Below are positions 23,997-35,761 of a stretch of 64,000 bases of DNA, one piece after another (positions within the stretch are counted from its first letter, which is position 1; every line of letters begins with the position of its first letter). This DNA is from Rotaria socialis (lineage: Eukaryota; Rotifera; Eurotatoria; Philodinida; Philodinidae). A model generated the notes under the pieces. That model ran no database searches. It saw only the letters and a program-made list of their open reading frames with translations, and was not told where the DNA came from. The DNA lies in assembly GCA_905331475.1 (NCBI GenBank), contig CAJNYU010003280.1:57386-121385 (forward strand). The letters run 5' to 3'. The position numbers and the translations under genes are program-made.

Positions 23997-24549
23997 TTAA
24001 TTCCGTCGTTTGCTGAGAATAGAATGATGAACAGGTGGCCAAATAATCGACATTCCGACTTCTGAAAAGCTTAATTTTTCTTTGATGGCACCTGCAAAAA
24101 GCATAACATGAAAATGGTTTCATTTAAAAAACTGTTGCAATTCATTACGCACATTATATTACTTTAATTCTTGGATCTTCATCAATTTTGTTAGCATCAG
24201 CATTCTGTAAAGTTTGTTTATCAATAAATAGTGAGTTAATTGACTTTAAAACATTTTAAACTGTATTTTCTTTTGTACCTTGTATTTGTAATAATGAAAC
24301 AATAACACTATCCCTTCTAGTATATGCCTAAAATGGAACAACAGCAAGCGAAGAGATCAGAGTTATGGTTAATCTGAACAATGTCGAATGTAACTATGTC
24401 GACATACGTGACGCTTTTATTTCATTTTTACTGTCGGTACTATTCAGGATAACCGAGAGTTAGCTCTCATACTATACTGATACAAGATCAGTTGAATCAT
24501 CAACATTGGCAACAATATCTTCATTGTTAGCTTGAAGAATAACTGAAAT
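23997..24549 (-). other. Exon-like blocks carried inside the 3.3 kb element
   Basis: Three minus-strand blocks, 24484-24549, 24279-24327 and 23997-24091, have canonical acceptors (CTTTAG, TTTTAG, TTGCAG) and GT donors and join in phase to 69 residues ending SILSKRRN plus stop. Recognisable stretches are ILQANNEDIVANVDD and KEKLSFSEVGMSIIWPP. A separate block near 23830-23900 reads as an Asn/Gln/Thr tail. I do not know the family. It may be a host-gene fragment captured by the transposon, or the remains of an element gene. Confidence 0.35.
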
Positions 24550-25114
24550 CTAAAGCAAGAAATGAGTGTTCTTTATTTGTGTGTTTTCTTGTGAGACCAA
24601 ATAAGTAATCGCTATTCGTAACAGACCGACAAGCACAAGGTAGAAAGGATCACAATCAAATATGAAAAGTAACATAGTATAAAAACCAACACCTGTTATC
24701 ATCTTTTTTTTTGTTGATCTAAACTTATTAGCCAGTAAAAAGTTTGACTGAAATGTGTACGATATATATAGTACATATATTCTTAAATCGCTTTTCAAAT
24801 TAGAAACTACTCATAATTAGTATTATCCCGTTCTCTAAGTTAAAAACATTTATTTACATAAATCATCGATTTAATTGCAAGTTAGTGGTAATATTGAAAA
24901 ATCGTCGATTAACCACTATTAATCGGTGATCATTTTTTCAAAGGCACGATTGATCATTAACGTTGTGAAAAATCAACGATTAATCGCCTATCTGTGTAAA
25001 AATCGTCGATTTTTTCTCAATATCGCGATTAATCGTCAAAATTTTCGCGATTTTGACGACATGGGAGGGTACAGGGTAAGAGAAAACCTTATCCTGCACA
25101 TCTCTACTTTATTG

Positions 25115-27530
25115 TAATTAATTATTTTTTTTTCTTTGAAAAGAACACGTTAAGATGCAAGACATGACATAGATCTTGTTGAGATTAATATGTGCTAGTG
25201 CCATCTCAGAAGTAGTTCCAGAATTGATGGACTATGTTTTAGATTGTTTTTTAGACACAGTACTTCGTAGCTTTTTTCTTCTAGCAAAAAGTGAGGATTT
25301 AAAAAAAAAGGAATTTTATCATTCTTTATCCTTTGACATACAATCTTAAAGTAAATATCATACACAACGATCGCTCAGAGATAAATTTTAACCTCTAATA
25401 TGCTATTTTTAACAATTGCCTATTGAGTATGTTCTGAAAACATGATGGCATAGAATTTTTATCTAAATTTCTTCACTGCGCTCACGACATGTCGTGATCA
25501 TTTCATATGATTTGCATCTGTCTAGTTTGAGAGATTACTAAGAGCTGTTATATGCTATTATGATTAAAAAGAAACATTTCCGTGATATTCTAAATGAAAG
25601 AAAATTAGCAGTATAGGTGATTTAAAGAAACGCGTTTGAAAGATTCTTATTAATCTTCACAATAACTAGAAAATAGATACTGCAGTTGGCGGACGAAAAT
25701 TATCTACAGTTCTTATTAAGAATTATTAGTCAATAAAGTTTTGTAAACAATAAAATAATAATTTTACGAAATAAAGACAAACTGAACTGATTTGATAATT
25801 CATCGAAGTATGTTTTCAAAATCTATATCGAACGTATATGACTATACTTCTAATTATCATGGCTAGTAATTCAAATTTTCGCTATATAAAACGATTCAAA
25901 TTTTTATAAGTTTACACAATACTAAAACGTATCTGGTAAATTAAATATTAATACTTTATAGCTAGAATAAAAAAGTTAGAGAAACATCATAATTTGATAA
26001 ACTCCATTAATTCTTGATTCATCCTCTTCTATAACAAAGTGTAGAAAAATACATATATCAAAGACAGTGCATGCTATTTACTACGAATTTTTCAACGAAA
26101 TACTCCACTATTAACTTACGTCATTATCTAGGCGTATCTACGGTACGATAGATTATATGGTATGCATGGTGTATTTCGATAGATATAGTAATTTCATAAT
26201 GAGAAACAAAGTTTGCCATAATTACACGATTAGTATCCAAGTAAAAGTATGCTATCGAAAAGAAAAACAGGAACGTTTTGGGGGCAAAGTATTTTCCCAT
26301 GATAAGCTTATCGGTAGCTCTATGTTTACACCTAAATTTTGCTTTAAAATAGTCGAGAGTGAGAGCATTTATTACTTTTCGGTGAGCGAACAATGCTTTG
26401 CGACATATTCGATAGTTCATCTATTTGTTGTATGCCTCCAGCTATGGTGGGAACTTTTAGAAATAAAAGCTGATTCGTGTAGTGAGCTTTGCTAAACTGT
26501 GTCTATTAGGAAAATAATCGCACGAAAACATTAACTACAGAAGAATGGAAATAATGTTGCAATAAGGATCAAGCAATTTTTCTATACTCTAAATTTACCG
26601 GTTTGTTATAATTGTCGATGAAATGATAAAATATAGCACGAAAAATTATCATGACCTATTCTATTTATTAAGAATATACTATAAAAAGAAAAGAAATTCA
26701 TTGATAAGAAGGTTGAATGTCCGTAGATGACATGAATATTAAACTTTCAATAGCACATTTGAAGTATATTGTCTTAAGCAACAGGTCAAATTCATTGGAT
26801 TCACACGTTTACATTGTCAATTCACTAACACATACGTTATTCATAATTTGTCAAAGTTATTAGAAATATTGAATTAAAATTTTTACACATGAGAACAAAA
26901 CAGTAAACGAATTTGAAATCGTCAAAATTGATCGTATTCTTGTAATACTAGTTCGAATAGACGCTTTTTGCAGTAGAATCCGTCGACTGCCTAGAACATT
27001 TGCAAGTTAAGCAATAAGATTTTTTTCAATATCCGGTGAATTAATATTTTAAGGTAAGGGGTTCTCACTAGCATTCACTCATATAATTATATTTCATTTC
27101 ATTAATGTTTGCATGTATATATAAATATTTAATGACGATACTTGAAAAAGATCTTATACATCCTGTCAGGAGAAATCTAGAGGAAGACATCAACTTAATT
27201 AAATATCCTTTGCATGCTAAAAGCATTCAAAGAAATTGAACACGAAAAATCTATTTATTTACACATGACTTATTTAAGTGGAGGACAGCTTTTTTTTTAT
27301 CCAATGATATCTCGAGCCGTTTTTAATTATTGAAAACCTGCTGAGAAAAACATCATTAATAAATTTTGATTATCGCTAGCCTATTTCAACAATATATTGT
27401 TCATTTGAATTCTAATATGAACCTCTTAAAAACAATTCTATCTACTCAATCCAAATTTTCTCTCAATAGAACCATTTAAAAATATGGAGATCTTCAGTAA
27501 TATAAGATTCATATTTATTTTATGTATGTG

Positions 27531-27567
<37 letters not shown>

Positions 27568-27671
27568 CTTGAAATAAAAATAAACAAGAAAAAAGACAAT
27601 TAAAGAATAAAGCACCACTGAGAAAAGTTTAATATTTTGTGTTCTTTTAGTAATAATAATAATAATAATTA
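25115..27671. other. Intergenic stretch, no gene seen
   Basis: AT-rich. Overlapping open frames on both strands at 26124-26495 have no recognisable features. A TA run lies at about 27534-27565. Confidence 0.4.
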
Positions 27672-29203
27672 CTACGTAGAAATATTTGCACTGGATAATT
27701 GATCATATTTAACAGTTTCAGATATTTGTGTTGTGGTTGTTACAGCTGAACTTAAATCCATCATTTTGTAGTTATGGTTAATTATAGGTTTCGTTTTTAT
27801 TTTAATATCTTCATTTAATATCATCGGTGAAATGTTTGACACCGAATGACATTGTATAGTACGATATGATGAGCTTCTACCCGCGATATTTGTTTCGTTT
27901 TCATGATGTGAAAATAAATGATTTGAAATCAATTTTGAACAAGTTAAAAATTGTTGAAATGCTTTACGAAATGGTTCAGATAAAAACGCATATAATATTG
28001 GATTAACACATGCCGATATATAAACAAGACTTTGTGAAACAATAGCAAATAATATTGTTACTTGATTGTGATGTGTATATAATAGATATATTTGCATCGG
28101 TGTCCAACATATAACAAATGATGATATAACAGCTGAAATCATTTTTGTTACACGTTTTTTACCTTTAGCTACTTGTTTACCAGTTGAATTTTCACGTAAA
28201 ACTTTTATAATAAGACCATAAAGAATAGCAATGATGATTAATGGTACAATTAAACCAAATACAGCGAATATATACGCTGTAACACGTCGAGTCGTGTTTA
28301 ATAGTGAGCTATCGTCACGAAATAAACATATCCAAACGTCTTTGGTTGAATCAACAAGTAATACATCATAATAGATCCTAGAATGAGAAAAATAGAATTT
28401 GCAATCGATTATTAATCGTAAAATTATTGATACCAAATATAATATCACGAGAGTAAATAAAGCAAACCTAACAAATATATCGATTTCAAAATTACTTACA
28501 TATTTGGTGAAGCAAAAATAATACCAAGTAACCAAACAACAACAACTGCCAAATGTGCATTACGTTCAGTTCGATATTTTGTTGATTTAACAGCAAAGAC
28601 GACACCGAGAAATCGATCGATTGACATCAAAACAAGAATATATATACTAACATATGCACTCAAATACATTAATGTATTCGCTATTTTACATAGAAGTTTT
28701 GGAAAATAATATGAATGAACAACATATAAGTATATTGTATGAGGTATACACATTAGTACAAAGGATAAGTTTGCAATAGCTAGATGTAAAATAAGTGCAT
28801 TTGTTGTATTACGCATTTGTTTAACTGTTACAACAGTTAATATAACTAGAATATTACCAATGGTACCAATAACAAAAACAATTGAATAAAGTGGGATAAT
28901 AATGTAAAGCAAATGATCAGGTGCTTCATCATCTGGAGATGAGCTTTGTTGGGAATTGATAGATATATTTGTTGATAAATTTGCGTTAAGATATGTTGTT
29001 TCGTTGTTGATAAATGATGGCATATTATTTAGATTGCTATTAAATAAATCAATAGAATAATAACTCCAAAAGAAATTCGGCGAATAATAAGATTGTTGAG
29101 ATGTATCAAACAATGATGGACTTGGTAAAAACCGAGATGAAATTTGCGATGATAAGCCATGTGGATTGGGCAAAGAGTAATCGATCTCGCCAAACATGTC
29201 CAA
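27672..29203 (-). CDS. Class A GPCR, galanin / allatostatin-A receptor type
   Basis: Two exons (28500-29203 and 27672-28377) joined across a 122-bp intron in phase give 469 aa. A ~95-residue Ser/Asn-rich N-terminus with several NXS/T sites is followed by seven membrane spans. Landmarks are GN in TM1 (116-117), Cys172 and an ECL2 Cys for the disulphide, a DRF (196-198) in place of DRY, KKRVTKMISAV leading into TM6, CWTP (325-328), and NPILYAFLSEPFRKAF in TM7/helix 8. The FRKAF tail and TM6 pattern are those of allatostatin-A and galanin receptors. The TM2 motif is LAIANLSF: the almost invariant Asp 2.50 is Asn. The ligand is inferred to be an amidated neuropeptide. Signalling is presumably through G proteins at the plasma membrane. 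Confidence 0.85.
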
Positions 29204-31539
29204 ATAGGATAAAGCAGGTAGATGATTCTTTAGAAATAAAATAAATATTTTAAAAAATTAAAGAAAATTTCATGGTTATTCGATCGATCAAATTGATTCT
29301 TTCCTATATTGACGTTGATTTTCCCCGGAGTTATCATTTACTCAATCGATCATTTACAAATATATATATGTATAGATATAGGAGACTGAATAAAGAAGTA
29401 TGAAATTGATTGATTGTATATGATCACGCAAATTCTTACGAATTTTATTTTCTAGTCTATGTGTTAGAAAAAACAATACTGATCGATTATCTTTTATATC
29501 GATCAGCTGAATTTTTTTATTTCTATATTATCTTCTGTTATAATTCATTACGTTTTACATTTTGTATTTGTACACTTCATGATTTAAATACAAGTAGATC
29601 TTTAAATTTCCTGTTTGTGTCATATATAGACTCATCTTTATTTGTATAATATTCTTTTCTTTCAAAGAGCATCTAACGTTCACATTTTTTTTGATTGATA
29701 CAGACGTGCCGCCGTTCATAAGTATAGTCAAGTAGCACTTTATTACTTGTTAACTACAGACATATATTTGGTGTGGCAATACGTGCGTAAAGCATGGCTT
29801 TTCGAGCTATCTAAATTATTCTTGAATAATAACAAAGGACTGGATTATTCCTTACTGTTATCTCGCTTTTCTTATTCTTATTTTATTTTGCTAAAAGCGC
29901 AAAAAAAAGATGAATAGGGTGTGTACCGGTAAATGATGTCGTTTGTAAAACCAATTACTCTCAATGCATGAAAGCTGACTAAATCACAGCATGCGTGCAT
30001 AATAATAGATAATGGAGTGAACAAAAGTTAAGTATATATATATAGAGAGAGAGAAAGAGAGAGCGTGTGAAAAGTAAATAATGTTACACAAGTGTTTGCT
30101 TCTATGATGTATAAGAAAACAAAATGTCTAAATATTTCAGAAGTTCAGAATTATATTGATATTTATTTTGAAAGGAAAGAATAAAACCTAACACATGAAA
30201 GTAGTTCTGTTTTGCGTCAATTATTCCCTCGTTATTGTTGACGTCTGACGGAAGTTCCATTTGATTCAAGAGCACTTCGAATTTAATAGAAGACAGATTA
30301 CAGAATAAAACGCAGAGGATGCATTCTTGAGAACCTTGATCATCCATATTGATTAGTGGGTAATAGTTAACATATATAAATACTTATATCGTGAAATGGA
30401 GTTTATTGATTTCGAACTATTCGAAAATAGCAATAAAAACTTGATGAAACAATCATCACAATTACTTCTCGAGTAATTTGGATAGCTAGTGTTGCTTCAA
30501 GATACGAACCGTCTTTCTACTTATCTAAGATAATATCCACCCACATCTATAGAAGAAATAAAATAGGGTTTAAGTGCGAAATGAGAAAATACGACAAAAA
30601 CATACAGCTACACATTGTTAATAGATCCAACAGCAGCTAACTGAACTAAAAGAATATCACGATATGTTTATACTGATTATATTATTCTTTAAACTTATTT
30701 TTATAGAACAGGTCAATAGATATGTTGTTTTAATTTTTTATGATAGCTCCGAGGTAATATGATTATAGTGCTGATTGTTTATAAGTCAATGCTAATATGT
30801 TAAATCATTAGCAAGACTAACTGTTATTTAATAGTATTTTCATTATCCGTCAAAGAAACCAACTAAAGTGATACACAAACAAAATAAATATGTTGCCAAA
30901 AAAGACATGAAATAAAATCGGTTCTGGGATAGAATACAATCCATTTGTAGGATATGATATATCGTTTTTATTATTAAAAACGGCATGCATCGTTTTCTAG
31001 GCTTAATGAAGATAATTGTTTGACAAAACAAGCTTTTATCAACAGCAAACTATTAAATATTCTATTATTGCCGATATAATTCTCATCTTTCATTTCATTA
31101 CCCCTACGAAAAAACTACATACATTGATAACTTTGTATTACTAGTTTTTCTTCCGATATGATTTCTTTATTTCCTCATATTTCTAATGTATAGTGATGGT
31201 GCTTATTACAACACAAATAGAAAAGTAATCTTGAGACATATTTTCTATGCATACCGATGACTAGATCGATTTCACTTAGTTATACATCTACGTAAATAAT
31301 GGCTACAAATAAGAAAGTGCAACAAGTGAAAAATGTCAGTACATCAATGAATTTCAATGAAATTTTCTTCTAGAAACTTATCGGCTTTCAAGTTGCATTG
31401 AGATCTGCAGATAATTTATATATATATATATAGTATTAACCTACCGGATGCCATTATTGTATTATTTCAATCAATGTTCGTTTTCTTCTGTTCTTGAGAT
31501 AGTTCAAATAAATCGTTAAAAATAGTTTTAAGAAACAAT

Positions 31540-31573
<34 letters not shown>

Positions 31574-34217
31574 GTTATTTATTTATATCTTAAGTGATAG
31601 AGCAGAGATCACAAGAGTGTATATCCGCAGTCGACACTAAATGAAAGTGTAGAAGAGCAGAAGACTTTTTGCTTCTTTTTCTTCGTCTCCTCAACTTTTC
31701 TGTCTCTCTTTCTCTTTGTCTTCTCTCATTTCTCTTCCTCTCGTATATTGAATTCGTAATGTAGAGATATTGCTAGCAGGGGAACAATGCATCTCTGTTC
31801 CCCCTCTATCCCTCTTTCTCTGTCGGTTGGTAAAAAAAAGAAAACACAAACACACCAGCAGTTGAATAATCAAGTCTAGAGACTCCTTTTTCCAATAACA
31901 GCAGAAACTATATATTATGGATCTTTTTTCTTTTACGATACTAAAATGTCAATGATTCGTACATAAGACATAGGTAGTGCATTCTTTAATCTGAATAATA
32001 AAATATAATTTGTTTTTGCTTATAAATCATAAATATAATTAAGAAAATTCACTGTTCTAATCATGGTAAAATCTGAGTTGACTAGAAAAGAAAAGTTCAA
32101 TTACACACAGCAAGCCATTGAGTATGTTACATGGCTATTTTTGGTAACGCGACCCATTAAAAATCTATTTTCACTGTTGAACCAAAGTTTCTTTTTATTC
32201 TCATTCATTTAGTTTCCGTTTATCTATTAGTCTATTGATGCTGTACTATGAACTGCTAATTTTAGACCAACATAGTAAGTAATGTGAACGATCAAATGAG
32301 GAAATATATGATTAGCCGCCAGCTACAATTCACAGAGAGCGGATAGTTTTAGCTTCTGTATATAGGAGCTTTCTTCTATAGCAAAAATGAAGCATACTAG
32401 AAGTTAAAATAGCCAGTAATATATTGTAAAATTAACACAAATATTTTTATTTTTATTTTTTTTGTACGCTCAATTTTATTGTTCGATCAGAATGTTCATG
32501 ATAAGCTGTCATTAGTTTACCTGATCGGAAACAGTTTTGAAAGAAAAAAATAACATTGACATGAACGGGGAAAAGGCGGATAGAATAGAAAAGATACAGA
32601 ACGAGAATTTTATGAGTTAATGAAGTCGATGACCATGCAGCTGATTGAAAGTGATAGATGCAGTTGCTTTTTTTAGTATTTTACTACATTTGATCGATGA
32701 ACATTGGCGAGAAAAAAAACAAGAATTTTATGCTAAAAATATTTACACATAAAAGTTGATTGTTTCATTCAAATATTTTAATTATCTTCTAAATATGATT
32801 TACAACAGGATATATATTTTTGAGTTAATCCAAAAACAAAAATAACAAAAGAATTGTAGGCCTCGATTTAGCTCAAAAAATTGTTTTTTTTTGCGAGTAA
32901 TTTCATAAATTACATCTTGCGATTAACAAAATAAGAAAATAATAATCTTCTATTTAATAATAATAATAAACATAAAACATTTTTATGTAAAATAGTTTCA
33001 ATGAAATTTTAATTCGATATTTTAGTCAGTAGAAAATGTTTCGTTTATATTATTATTTTGTTATGTATGTTAGAACAGAAAATAAATATATTTAATTAGG
33101 GTCTATTCAGTATATGAATGAGGTATAACACTCTGGCCTGTTCAATGCATAGTTCAATAGAAAAATCTAGAAAATAACCGTGCCTACATGCAATGAATAT
33201 TTCATAAACTAGAACTAAAATAGATTAGTTCTATGAATATTCGAGCAAACTGATTAAACAAAGAGATGTTTTATCTATTGCATCATTGAGATATTCTTCA
33301 AAAATGACATATTTAATCCATCACATCTATTTTTTTCTCCATCAATAATGTTTTGTCAACTTTGAACATTTCAGTGTTGTCAATAATTTGTTTCTAAATT
33401 TTCTCATCACTACAATATGTTTGATTTTATCATATAGTGCAATAATCTTACATTTTTTTCTTTACAATATGTCAAATGAACTCTCTCTTCTGTCTATGAG
33501 TACAATAAATATATCAAGATGTATTCTCGTAATCGTTAGACGTAGAAATTGGGATGATACTTTTATTATTGCTAGCAAACATGTGAACATAATTTATATT
33601 AAACAAGTCGATATTCGAAAATTCTATTGTGAAATTTTACTAAAAACGAGGTATATACAACAAAAAGTAAATAATTAAAAATAGTTGAGAAATTACTACG
33701 TAGAGCGCTAAAGGGAGTCGATTATCTTAAAGCTATATGAAGTTTTTCGTAAAATATAAAGAACTATTGCTAATGTTAGTTACATACAAGAATTCTGACA
33801 GCAGGAAAAGGTTTACCCTCATTCTTCTAACTGCAAAGTCTAGCGCTAGTAGTAGAAATTATAAGATCATTTACCATGAGTCGTCCGTGATTAGTATTTA
33901 CGTTTAAGATTAAAAATTATATTTATGAAGTTTTTTTCTTCTTCTTCTTCTTCTTATCAATACGAGCTATAGATGTTTCTTTATTAATGATAAGAGAACT
34001 GACAGGTTAATTAATCATATAATGAAGGTAGAAAAAAAATTTCTTCTTAACCAAAGGGCTTTTAGCAAACGCCCCTATACTCTTCGTTTTACATTTTACT
34101 GAAATAATGAGTATATATTATCTTCTTACATCCGTTTTTTTATTACATTCTTGCTTTTCCGTAGAGACTTAATATTGAATCCATAGAAACAAAATATGTA
34201 GACAATATTTAACGTAT
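29204..34217. other. Long gene-poor stretch
   Basis: Five kilobases without a convincing gene. It holds microsatellites: TA/GA near 30032-30063, TA near 31420-31433 and 31543-31571, and a CTT run near 33936-33956. A CT-rich tract lies at about 31670-31820. Short frames such as 30102-30347 (-) lack recognisable domains. Exons of small genes could be hidden here. Confidence 0.4.
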
Positions 34218-34225
34218 ATCTAACA

Positions 34226-34416
34226 CAAGGGGGGGAGCGTCAGATTTTTGAACTTTTGAACTTGAATTTACTTTGAGCTATTTGAAGTAGCTTACTTTGA
34301 CGTACTTTTCAACTTCAAAATTTCCTGAAGTTACTTGAGGTTATTTTGGGCTTTTTGGATGGTACTTTGAAGTACTTTGGCGTACTCTTCTACTTCAAGT
34401 CCGTCATTTCCCCTCG
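34226..34416. mobile_element. Miniature hAT-like element, 191 bp
   Basis: Flanked by ATCTAACA on both sides (34218-34225 and 34417-34424). Ends are short inverted repeats (CAAGGGG at left, CGAGGGG inward from the right). The interior is a run of degenerate ACTTTGAAGTACTTTG-type units. 8-bp duplication, short ends and lack of coding fit a hAT miniature element. Confidence 0.65.
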
Positions 34417-34424
34417 ATCTAACA

Positions 34425-34893
34425 TCTCAATGTCATCTACAGATATCGTTGAAATATTCAAAGTTCCGCATTAAACATACGAACCCTGCAGAACTCATAT
34501 TAATATTTTAGGATTAGCAAAAAACAAAAAGCTTCTTTCATTCGTAAGATAACCTAAAAGAAAATATTAAAATTATCCACGATTTTCTCTATCGTAAGAC
34601 ATGATTTAGTTATATCTTGCGGTGAATAATAGGCTCATCAAACGTCTACTCTTTATGCACATCACTCACAAGCAAAACAAAAAAAAGAGCATTTAACGAA
34701 CTTTTCATTATAATATTAATTCGTTAGAAAGACAACGTAATCTGCTACTTACGGATAAGAGAAAGTTTTCTGAGTAAGAATGTCAGATAAACAACAACTA
34801 TCTATTAAGCTAAGTTTCTTTTTATCGATAAACTATATAAATAGAAGATATGTAGATGAAAATAAAATAGTCCCTCGGAAAAAATACAATTAG
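34425..34893. other. Intergenic, nothing recognised
   Basis: AT-rich sequence between two mobile elements. Confidence 0.4.
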
Positions 34894-34897
34894 TAAT

Positions 34898-35757
34898 CGG
34901 CTTGTCCAAACGTAATGCTGTGACATTTTGGAAAATTGTTTTGCAATTATCTCGAAAGGCATAATAGCTAATAAGATCGTTCAAACGGCACTCGACGCAG
35001 CTTATTATACTCTATTTATGTTGAAAATATGACCTAGTTTGACTGAACTCTCGCGCTTCTAGAAAGGTCTTATCATCGCGTAACACTGTGACAAAAAAGG
35101 ACCCTTTTTTCTAGGGCTTGCGTATAAAGCTCTAATTTTTTGACAAATCATTTCTTCAAATGAAATGCTTATGGTACCAGTTTTTGTAGAGAATTGAATG
35201 AGCTTTCAAGCAGTAAAAGATATTTTTTATAAACTATTTTCGCTCAAATTAAAAATGCAAAAAACAAACGTAACGCTGTGACACGTTTTTTGTCGACCAA
35301 ATTTGAAGCACTTAACATACTTAAAAATATTTAATGCTTATGTATATTGATCACTGTCGCAGATATATCCTTCTGTAAACAAATCAAGCTGCTAGATCGA
35401 AATACGAGCTCAATAATTGTAAAGTAAGTTAGAAACTGTATAAGACCTTAGAAGTTGTCCTGAAGAATGAGAGTAAAAAATGAACGGGTCATTTTGTAGA
35501 GAATTAAATTCTGCATCGAATAGTATATTACTCTGCATTTTTGTTTTAAATTTCTTGGTTATAAAATTGAAAATACAGTTTTTAACAACTTTAAAACTCG
35601 ATTTTAGATGCCGAAACCGATTTTTTTTAAGAAAAAAAGTCCAAATTCACAATCAGCGTAAAAGGCGATACCAGAAAATACGCTTAGATCTGTCTATATC
35701 GAAAAAAACAATTTTTAAAACTTGATCAGCGAAGTAGCGCGTTACGTGGACAAGCCG
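34898..35757. mobile_element. DNA transposon-like element, 860 bp, TAAT flanks
   Basis: Ends are inverted repeats beginning CGGCTTGTCCA (left CGGCTTGTCCAAACGTAATG, right reading inward CGGCTTGTCCACGTAACGCG). Flanks share TAAT (34894-34897 and 35758-35761). A CGTAAYRCTGTGAC motif recurs near 34911, 35089 and 35269. No transposase recognised, so non-autonomous. The superfamily is uncertain: a 4-bp duplication excludes hAT. Confidence 0.65.
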
Positions 35758-35761
35758 TAAT

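Larger units (their letters stand above)
21782..25106. mobile_element. hAT-like DNA transposon, 3.3 kb, host of nested insertions
   Basis: The ends are imperfect inverted repeats (TAGAGATATGCAG at left, TAGAGATGTGCAG reading inward from the right). Both flanks carry the same 8 bp, CTTTATTG (21774-21781 and 25107-25114). An 8-bp duplication with TAG/CAG-type short ends is characteristic of hAT transposons. Subterminal sequence is repeat-rich: CCCTAC/GTAGGG palindromes at left and several AATCGTCGATT-type motifs at 24895-25050. No hAT transposase was recognised, so it is probably non-autonomous. It contains a foldback element, two mini-palindromes and exon-like blocks described separately. Confidence 0.75.

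Noticed and set aside
24190..24234. Fourth exon-like block (NADANKIDEDPRIK) inside the 3.3 kb element
   Set aside because: Its phase matches neither neighbour, whereas the flanking blocks join directly.
26124..26495. Overlapping ~100-codon frames on opposite strands
   Set aside because: No recognisable domain, signal peptide or splice support on either strand.
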